Shown here in pieces: positions 1 to 6,451 of a stretch of 14,025 nucleotides of DNA (its first letter is position 1; every line of letters starts with the position of its first letter). The notes under the pieces were generated by a model. The model saw only the letters and a program-made list of their open reading frames with translations, was not told where the DNA came from and did no database searches. A program made the translations under genes and the position numbers. Origin of the DNA: Candidatus Aminicenantota bacterium (GTDB lineage Bacteria > Acidobacteriota > Aminicenantia > Aminicenantales > Saccharicenantaceae); the NCBI GenBank assembly GCA_026393955.1, contig JAPKZE010000440.1:1-14025 (forward strand), given 5' to 3'.

Positions 1-75
1 CATTGAAGAACCCTCCAGAGGCCCATTATAGCCCTCCATGTCGCACATATGAAGGATCGATTCCGGTTTTAAGGC

Positions 76-104
76 TTGACTTGACCCCGGAATCCGTGGA
101 CAAT
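76..104 (+). promoter_or_regulatory. Weak candidate promoter upstream of the TonB-dependent receptor
   Basis: A TTGACT hexamer at 76-81 (overlapped by a second, TTGACC, at 81-86) is followed after 17 bp by GACAAT at 99-104, a 4/6 match to a sigma-70 -10 box. A better -10 match, GATAAT, lies at 108-113 but is 21 to 26 bp from the two -35 candidates, which is too far. The 8-bp palindrome ATCGCGAT (103-110) lies across this area. The rest of 1-210 holds no convincing gene; frame 3 is open only from 3 to 152 and has no recognisable protein. This is a weak call made by consensus matching alone. Confidence 0.22.
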
Positions 105-145
105 CGCGATAATTGCGGAAGAGGAAGTGGAAGCCGCCATCATCA

Positions 146-167
146 TCTTTAAGAGCCGTCTTTAAGA
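146..167. repeat. Tandem 9-bp repeat TCTTTAAGA, possible operator
   Basis: TCTTTAAGA occurs exactly at 146-154 and again at 159-167, separated by 4 bp. Each copy is itself an inverted repeat (TCTT, one base, AAGA). The pair ends about 43 bp before the receptor start codon, so it would sit downstream of the candidate promoter, within the leader. Two tandem dyads in a short AT-richer patch of GC-rich DNA suit a regulator-binding site, but function is inferred and chance is possible. Confidence 0.4.
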
Positions 168-210
168 TCCTCGTTCTTTTCCGCGCGCCTGATGCCTGAA
201 GGAGGGAATC

Positions 211-3200
211 ATGGCACGACCGGGACACGCATTCACCGCTCTCATCATCCTGTTGGTCTTGATGGTCGCGGTCCTTCCCGCCCAGACACCCACGGGCAAG
301 ATCTTCGGCACCGTCACCGACGACCAAGGGGCCCCGCTCCCCGGCGTCTCCGTCGAAGCGACGAGCCCCAAGCTCGTCGGCCAGGCCGCGGCCGTCACCG
401 ACGAGAACGGCGTCTACCGCATCTTCGCCTTGACGCCGGGCCTCTACCGCATCACCTTCGCTCTCCCAGGGTTCAAGACCGTCGCCCGCGACGGGATCGT
501 CGTGGGGATGGAGCAGAGCGTCAAGCTGAACGTGGCCCTGCAGGCCGGCCTGATCGAGGAGCAGGTGACGGTCATCGGCCAGTCGCCGCTCATCGACGTC
601 AAGAGCACCGTCAAGGGCCAGACCATGACCAAGGAGATCTTCAGCGCCCTGCCCCGCGGCCGCGATTTCGACACGCTGGTCAACGCCATCCCCGGCGTCC
701 AGTACGAGCCCATGCTCTCCGGCATCTCGGTCGACGGGGCCTCGGGCGCCGAGAACATGTTCTACGTCGACGGCACGGACATCACCAACCTCTACACCGG
801 GGTCCGCGGCCAGGGCGTCGCCTTCGAGTTCGTCGACGAGGTCCAGGTCAAGGCCAGCGGCTACCAGGCCGAGTACGGCGGCTCGCTCGGCGGCGTCATC
901 AACGTCATCACGCGGCAGGGCGGGAACGCCTTCCACGGCGACGTCATCGCCTATTACAGCGGTTCGGGGCTCAACGGCAAGGAGCGGGACACGCTGCGCC
1001 TGAATCCCTACGACATCAGCGTCGCCGAGTACGTCAACTACCAGGATCTCTACGGCAAGGACGACGTCGATCGCTTCGAGGCCGGGTTCAACCTCGGCGG
1101 GTACATCCTCAAAGACAAGCTGTGGTTCTTCACCTCCCTCCTCCCGGTCTATCTCGAGACGACCCGCCACGTGGTCTTCGATCCTTCCCTGACCGAGGGG
1201 AATTACACGCGGCGCGATTATGCCTGGAACGCCCAGGGCAAGCTGACGGCCCAGCCCTTCAGATTCATGCGTCTCGGGGCGAGCTTTGTCACCAATCTCC
1301 AAAATTATAAAGGGGATCTGCCGCCCCGGGACGGCACGGGCGACCCGACCGCCGTCTGGCCGGATTACGGGTTCGGCTATCCCTACTGGACGGCTGCGGC
1401 CTACGCCGACTTCACCCTCAATAACAATCTCCTGTTCAGCCTTCGGGGCGGGGCCTTTTCCACCGACACGACCGGCCAGCTCGTCCAACCGAGCTCTCCC
1501 CGCTACGCCCACGGCGGGACGGGCAATTCGGTCTTCCCCGATATCCCCGAGGAATACATCCGGCCGCGGGGCTGGGCGAACATGGCCGTGGACGCACTCA
1601 ACGTCATCGAGAAGAAGCTGGCTCAGAAATCGTATGCCGGCGGCGATCTCACGTACTATCTCAACCTGGCCGGCGAACACGCCTGGAAATTCGGGGCCCA
1701 ATGGTCTCGGACGACCGAGGATTGGCAGTCGGGTTACAAATATCCGGACTACCCGAATATCGGCTTGGCCTGGAACCGGTCCCTCATCTCGCTGGGCGTG
1801 AACTACGGCCGCGGGACGTACGGCTACTACGGCGTAATGGGGAACGAAGAGACGGGCCCCTACGGCTTCTTTTTCAGGGCCCATTCGGACCGCTGGGCCC
1901 TGTATCTCCAGGACAGCTGGACGATCAAGGGCCGGCTGACCCTGAACCTCGGCCTCAGGGCGGAGAACGAATACATCCCCGCCTACACCAGCGACCCGGC
2001 CTTCGAGGGCGTCAAGCCGATCGACTTCGATTTCGGGGAAAAGCTGGCGCCCCGCCTCGGGTTCATCTATGACGTCACCGGGGATTCCAACCTCAAGGTC
2101 TTCGGCAGCTACGGCATCTACTACGACGTCATGAAGCTCTACACGGCGGCCGTGGCGTTCGGCGGGCGAACGTCCGGCGTCGCCTATTACACGCTGGACA
2201 GCTATGAATGGGACAAGATCGGTGTCGACGGCGTTTATCCCGGGACGCTGCTGCTGAGCCTCAATACCTCCTACTTCGACCCGAGCTCCGTCGATCCCGA
2301 GCTGAAGCCCATGAGCCAGCAGGAGATCTCGTTCGGGCTCGAGAAGAAGCTCGCGGAGGACCTCTCCGGTACCGTCCGCCTTATCCAGAAGCACCTGCGC
2401 TATGCCATCGAGGACGTCGGCGTCATCACCGGGCAGGAGATCTTCTGGTACGAGACGAACCCGGGCTACGGCTATTCCCGGCCCATTTCGGAGGGCGGGG
2501 AGTTCGACGATAAGTACCCGGCCGTGCCCAGGGCCAAGCGGGAATACTGGGGCCTCAATCTCAGCCTCGACAAGAGGTTTTCCAGGAACTGGTTCGGCGG
2601 CTTCTCCTACACCTGGAGCCATCTCTCGGGCAATTACTCCGGCCTGGCCAGCTCGGACGAGTACAACAAGGACGGGACCGGGCGGAATAGCCCCAACGTG
2701 GAGCGCAACTTCGACACCTGGTATCTCGCATACGACAAGGCCCTCCTTCCGATCGACGGGGGGCTGGCCACGGACCGGCCGCACGTCTTCAAGCTCTACG
2801 GCGCTTACACGCTCCCGTTCGGACTGACCTTCGGCACGCTGATCAACGCCATGAGCGGCAGGCCGATGACGGAATACTGGAGCCTCGACAACGACGAATA
2901 CATGCCCTATAACAGGGGCAACCTGGGGCGCACGCCGTTCCTGTGGCTCTTCAATCTCTACGCGGAATACACCTTCCGGATGGGGAAGACGTCGCTGGCC
3001 TTCAACGTCAACATCGACAATGTCTTCAACATCGCGACCGCCACGGCCTATATGCCGTTCCGCAACCTTTACAACCTGACGGTGACCGAGGACATGATCC
3101 TGTCCGGGGACTGGCAGCTCGACGAGAGCGTCGGCTACGTCCCCAACAACGCCTTCGGGATGGACGGGCTGTTCTATCCCCCGATCTCGGGCCGGCTGGG

Positions 3201-3219
3201 CATGCGCTTCAGCTTCTAG
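211..3219 (+). CDS. TonB-dependent outer-membrane receptor with carboxypeptidase-regulatory-like N-domain
   Basis: A 1002-residue outer-membrane receptor of the TonB-dependent, SusC/oar-like type, expected to import a bulky ligand using inner-membrane energy; the substrate cannot be told. Residues 1-24 form a signal peptide (hydrophobic 8-22, cleavage after LPA). Residues about 29-110 are a CarboxypepD_reg-like beta-sandwich with the GxVxDxxGxPLPGVSV pattern. A plug domain follows (about 115-235): EEQVTVIGQ resembles a Ton box, YVDGTDIT is the usual plug motif, and the segment ending GGVINVITRQGG is the typical plug end. The remainder, rich in alternating aromatic strands, is the barrel, ending in GMRFSF with the C-terminal phenylalanine expected for BAM-dependent insertion. 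The ATG at 211 has a strong Shine-Dalgarno site, AAGGAGG at 199-205, 5 bp upstream. The gene is complete and intact. No SusD-type partner is adjacent, so a glycan-uptake locus is not indicated. Confidence 0.93.
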   Translation: MARPGHAFTALIILLVLMVAVLPAQTPTGKIFGTVTDDQGAPLPGVSVEATSPKLVGQAAAVTDENGVYRIFALTPGLYRITFALPGFKTVARDGIVVGMEQSVKLNVALQAGLIEEQVTVIGQSPLIDVKSTVKGQTMTKEIFSALPRGRDFDTLVNAIPGVQYEPMLSGISVDGASGAENMFYVDGTDITNLYTGVRGQGVAFEFVDEVQVKASGYQAEYGGSLGGVINVITRQGGNAFHGDVIAYYSGSGLNGKERDTLRLNPYDISVAEYVNYQDLYGKDDVDRFEAGFNLGGYILKDKLWFFTSLLPVYLETTRHVVFDPSLTEGNYTRRDYAWNAQGKLTAQPFRFMRLGASFVTNLQNYKGDLPPRDGTGDPTAVWPDYGFGYPYWTAAAYADFTLNNNLLFSLRGGAFSTDTTGQLVQPSSPRYAHGGTGNSVFPDIPEEYIRPRGWANMAVDALNVIEKKLAQKSYAGGDLTYYLNLAGEHAWKFGAQWSRTTEDWQSGYKYPDYPNIGLAWNRSLISLGVNYGRGTYGYYGVMGNEETGPYGFFFRAHSDRWALYLQDSWTIKGRLTLNLGLRAENEYIPAYTSDPAFEGVKPIDFDFGEKLAPRLGFIYDVTGDSNLKVFGSYGIYYDVMKLYTAAVAFGGRTSGVAYYTLDSYEWDKIGVDGVYPGTLLLSLNTSYFDPSSVDPELKPMSQQEISFGLEKKLAEDLSGTVRLIQKHLRYAIEDVGVITGQEIFWYETNPGYGYSRPISEGGEFDDKYPAVPRAKREYWGLNLSLDKRFSRNWFGGFSYTWSHLSGNYSGLASSDEYNKDGTGRNSPNVERNFDTWYLAYDKALLPIDGGLATDRPHVFKLYGAYTLPFGLTFGTLINAMSGRPMTEYWSLDNDEYMPYNRGNLGRTPFLWLFNLYAEYTFRMGKTSLAFNVNIDNVFNIATATAYMPFRNLYNLTVTEDMILSGDWQLDESVGYVPNNAFGMDGLFYPPISGRLGMRFSF

Positions 3220-3228
3220 CGGCAGGGT

Positions 3229-3250
3229 GGGGGCCGAAATTGACGCCCCC
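3229..3250 (+). terminator. Weak GC hairpin after the receptor gene
   Basis: GGGGGC at 3229-3234 can pair with GCCCCC at 3245-3250 around a 10-nt loop, just after the receptor stop codon. There is no T-tract after the stem, so intrinsic termination is doubtful. The hairpin overlaps the -35 element of the next promoter candidate. Confidence 0.2.
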
Positions 3251-3269
3251 CAGGGAGTTCTGATATTCT
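3240..3269 (+). promoter_or_regulatory. Candidate promoter for the kinase-transporter pair
   Basis: TTGACG at 3240-3245 (5/6 match to the -35 consensus) is followed after 18 bp by TATTCT at 3264-3269 (4/6), which is preceded by TG plus one base, the extended -10 arrangement. Transcription would begin near 3276, giving a leader of about 18 nt before the kinase start. This would let the kinase be expressed separately from the receptor despite the 74-bp gap. The call rests on consensus matching only. Confidence 0.4.
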
Positions 3270-3293
3270 CCCCCGCACCAGGGGAATAGCCCG

Positions 3294-6200
3294 ATGACCG
3301 TCACCTGCCTCAAATGCTCGACGGAGAACACGCGGGACTCCCGCTTCTGCAAGACCTGCGCGTCCGCCCTGCCCGGCACGCCGGACACCGGCGTAACCCT
3401 GACCCAGACCCTGACACGACCCATCCAGGAGCTCTCGCCCGGGGCCCTGTTCGCCGGCCGATACCAGATCATCGAGGACCTGGGCCAGGGCGGCATGGGC
3501 CACGTCTTCAAGGCCCTCGACACCCGGACGGGCGAGAAGATCGCCGTCAAGGTGCTCCGGTCCGGGCTCGAGGCCGACGGGCGATCGCTCGATCGCTTCA
3601 GCCATGAGCTCACGGCGGCCCGCCGGATCTCCCACCGCAATGTCTGCCGCATGTTCGACCTCGGCGAAGACGGGGGGCGGCTCTACATCACCATGGAGTT
3701 CGTGCCCGGGGAAGACCTCAAGAGCATCCTCCGGATGATGGGGGCCATGAGCCCGGCCCAGGCCGTGGGTCTCACCGTCCAGATCTGCGACGGGCTCGAA
3801 GAGGCCCATCGCCTCGGCGTCGTCCACCGGGACCTCAAGCCGGCCAACATCCTGGTCGACAAGGAAGGCCACGCCCGGATCATGGATTTCGGCATCGCCC
3901 GGAGCGCCCGCTCTCGGGGGATCACCGACACGGGGAGCATGGTCGGGACGCCGGACTACATGTCCCCGGAGCAGACCGAAGGTCAGGACGTGGACGGCCG
4001 GTCGGACCTCTATTCCATGGGCGTCATGCTTTTCGAGATGGCCACAGGCCAGCTGCCGTTCGAAGGCGATACCGCCTTGGCCGTGGCGCTCAAGCACAAG
4101 ACCGAGCGGCCGCCCGATCCGAAGTCTTTCGCCCCGGGCCTGCCCGGAGATCTATCCAAGATCATCCTGAGATGCCTGGAGAAGGACAAGGACCGCCGCT
4201 ACCCATCCGCCGCGGACTTGAGAGCTGACTTGGAGGCCGTGGCCGCGGCGCTCCCGTCGGGGTCGCGCGTGATCCCGCGGCGGAAGCCGGCGACGTCGCG
4301 GGAGATCACGGTCAAGTTTCCGGTGAAACGGCTGGTCTGGCCGGGCGTCGCGCTTGTCGTCCTGATCGCCACCGCTATCTTCCTGCTTCCCGTTTTAAAG
4401 AAGACCGGGGCCGGCAAGGCCGCGGCCAAGATCCCGGGGTCCGTCGTCGTCGTCGCCTTCGAGAACCAGACCGGGGACCCGAAGTACGACCCCATGCGCA
4501 AGGTCATCCCCAGCCTCCTGATCACCAACCTCGAGAACACCGGTCTCTTCCAGGTCTCCACCTGGGAGCGCATGCGCGACGTCCTGAGCCAGATGGGACA
4601 AAAGGGCGTCGACATGGTCGACGGGGATTCAGGCTTCGCCTTCTGCCGCCGCGAAGGTGTGGCCTTCATCGTCGTCGGCAGCTTTTCCAAGCTCGGCGAC
4701 ACGTTCGTCACGGAGTTCAAGCTCCTCGATACCGATTCCCGCAAGATCGTCAAGACCGCCGCGGCCCGGGGCACGGGCGAGGACAGCATCCTCAACACCC
4801 ACATCGACGAGCTCAGCCGTCTCATCGCCCAGGGCATGGGCGTCGCCGGGCAAAAGCTAGACTCGACCCGCATGGCCGTCGCCGAGGTCACAACGCACTC
4901 GACCGAAGCCTACGCCGCCTATCTCCAGGGAAGGGAACAGCTCGACCGGTTCGAGGAGCCCGAGGCCCGGAAGTCCTTCGAAAGAGCCGTCGCGCTCGAT
5001 CCGGAGTTCGCTATCGCCTACGTGCGCCTCGCTCAGACGCTCGAGCGGGAAGGCAACTGGGAGAGAGTTCAGGCCGCCTATCGGAAGGCCAAGGAGCTGG
5101 CGGCCCGCGCCCCCGAGAAGGAGCGGATGCTGATCGAGGCCAAATATGCCTGGCGGATCGAAAGGGATGAGCGGAAAACGGCGGACTTGCTCCGGTCGTT
5201 GGTCTCGAAATATCCGTCCGAGAAGGATTTCCACGTCGAGCTGGGGATCGTCCTGGGAAAGACCGATCCCGATGGCGAGATCGCCGAGTATAAAGCCGCC
5301 CTGGCGCTCGATCCCGAATACGGCATCGCCCTGAACCAGATGGCGTTCGCGCTCCTCCGGAGGTCCGACTTCGCCGGGGCCCAAACCGCGCTCGAGCGCT
5401 ACGTCGCCGTTGCGCCGGACCAGTTCAATCCCCTCGATTCACTCGGTCTGCTCCTGTTCTTGCGGGGCCGGTACGACGAGGCCATCGACAAATACAAGAA
5501 AGCCAAGGCCTTGGACAATTGGTACGGATCGGAGGGGCCCATCGCCTACATGCTGGCCCTGAAGGAGGACTACGACGGGGCGCTTGACTGGCTCGAACGG
5601 TACATGACCTCCGTCACGTCCGACGCCTTTCGCGCCGAAGGTCCCGCCTGGCAGGGCATCATCAACTATCTGATCGGGCGCCGGGCCCTTGCGTTCGAGC
5701 GCCTGGAGGCGGGGCTGGCACTGGCCAGGTCGAGCAAGAGCACGTTCCGCGAAGGCCTTATCCTCGTCATCCGGGGCTTCATACGTTGCGATATGGGGGA
5801 GAGGGAGCTGGCTCGCGATGATTTCGATCTGGCCCGCCGGATCCTCGAACCAGTGTCGGCCAGCGCTCAAGTCGCCTGGCGCACAGGACAACTCTATTGG
5901 GACATTCGATGGGGGGATACGGCCACGACAGACAAGGTTATGGCCGAACTCGACCGCATCGCCCCTCCGGAGAATTTGCGCCCCTGGAGCGCGGCCATGC
6001 GCCGTTCTTTCCTGATCCTGATGTATCTCGGGCGGGGCGATGACGAAGCGGCGCTCCGCGAGGCCGCTCTGCCCCGGATGTTCGAGGTCGTCAATCCCAA
6101 TTTGAATTTCAACCTCTTATCCCTCGGTGGCCACAACATGCCCCTGGCCTTGTTCGGCATCGCCGAGCTTCTGTCCCGGCGTGGCGAGACCGACAAGGCC

Positions 6201-6425
6201 ATCGAGGAATACCGCCTGCTCATGACCACCGGGCCGGGGACAGGCCTCCGGCGCCTGATCAACCCCATTTATCATTTCCGTGTGGCGGGGCTCTACGAAA
6301 AGAAGGGCGACAAGGCCAAGGCCATCGAGCATTACCGGAAGTTCCTCGAGATCTGGACGAACGCGGACCCCGACCTGCTCGAGCCGGGACTGGCCAGGGC
6401 GCGCCTGGCCGCCTTGGAGAAGTGA
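3294..6425 (+). CDS. Transmembrane Ser/Thr protein kinase with zinc ribbon, TolB-like and TPR regions
   Basis: A 1043-residue PknB-type (Hanks) kinase. Residues 5-22 form a zinc ribbon with two CxxC pairs (C5, C8, C19, C22). The kinase domain (about 57-320) has the glycine loop GQGGMG (64-69), ATP-binding lysine K86 in IAVK, the HRDLKPAN catalytic loop with D180 and N185, DFG at 198-200 and GTPDYMSPEQ at the end of the activation segment; all key residues are present, so it should be active. One membrane helix spans about 347-368. After it, residues about 380-520 resemble the TolB-like domain found in TPR-bearing kinases and cyclases (starting VVVAFENQTGDP). TPR-like helical hairpins fill 538 to about 1040. 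The kinase would face the cytoplasm and the TolB/TPR half the periplasm, making it a sensor or scaffold; its ligand and substrates are unknown. The ATG at 3294 follows AGGGGA at 3280-3285. The transporter begins 23 bp downstream. Confidence 0.92.
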   Translation: MTVTCLKCSTENTRDSRFCKTCASALPGTPDTGVTLTQTLTRPIQELSPGALFAGRYQIIEDLGQGGMGHVFKALDTRTGEKIAVKVLRSGLEADGRSLDRFSHELTAARRISHRNVCRMFDLGEDGGRLYITMEFVPGEDLKSILRMMGAMSPAQAVGLTVQICDGLEEAHRLGVVHRDLKPANILVDKEGHARIMDFGIARSARSRGITDTGSMVGTPDYMSPEQTEGQDVDGRSDLYSMGVMLFEMATGQLPFEGDTALAVALKHKTERPPDPKSFAPGLPGDLSKIILRCLEKDKDRRYPSAADLRADLEAVAAALPSGSRVIPRRKPATSREITVKFPVKRLVWPGVALVVLIATAIFLLPVLKKTGAGKAAAKIPGSVVVVAFENQTGDPKYDPMRKVIPSLLITNLENTGLFQVSTWERMRDVLSQMGQKGVDMVDGDSGFAFCRREGVAFIVVGSFSKLGDTFVTEFKLLDTDSRKIVKTAAARGTGEDSILNTHIDELSRLIAQGMGVAGQKLDSTRMAVAEVTTHSTEAYAAYLQGREQLDRFEEPEARKSFERAVALDPEFAIAYVRLAQTLEREGNWERVQAAYRKAKELAARAPEKERMLIEAKYAWRIERDERKTADLLRSLVSKYPSEKDFHVELGIVLGKTDPDGEIAEYKAALALDPEYGIALNQMAFALLRRSDFAGAQTALERYVAVAPDQFNPLDSLGLLLFLRGRYDEAIDKYKKAKALDNWYGSEGPIAYMLALKEDYDGALDWLERYMTSVTSDAFRAEGPAWQGIINYLIGRRALAFERLEAGLALARSSKSTFREGLILVIRGFIRCDMGERELARDDFDLARRILEPVSASAQVAWRTGQLYWDIRWGDTATTDKVMAELDRIAPPENLRPWSAAMRRSFLILMYLGRGDDEAALREAALPRMFEVVNPNLNFNLLSLGGHNMPLALFGIAELLSRRGETDKAIEEYRLLMTTGPGTGLRRLINPIYHFRVAGLYEKKGDKAKAIEHYRKFLEIWTNADPDLLEPGLARARLAALEK

Positions 6426-6434
6426 GTCCGCCCT

Positions 6435-6451
6435 GAGGGGGGAACGGCATC
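6435..6451 (+). promoter_or_regulatory. Ribosome binding site and probable ATC start of the transporter gene
   Basis: The purine run GAGGGGGG at 6435-6442 follows the kinase stop. Six bases (AACGGC) separate it from ATC at 6449-6451. In the transporter frame there is no ATG, GTG or TTG between the in-frame TGA at 6434-6436 and GTG at 6611, so this site decides the start. CTG codons at 6476 and 6524 are the other near-cognate options, but neither has a comparable Shine-Dalgarno match at a normal distance. Confidence 0.5.

Noticed and set aside
3..152. Short open frame on the plus strand running in from the window start (about 49 codons)
   Set aside because: Low-complexity composition, no start in view and no recognisable protein; probably intergenic.
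3216..4097. Minus-strand open frame opposite the kinase domain
   Set aside because: The plus strand encodes every conserved kinase motif here; the antisense product is of shadow composition.
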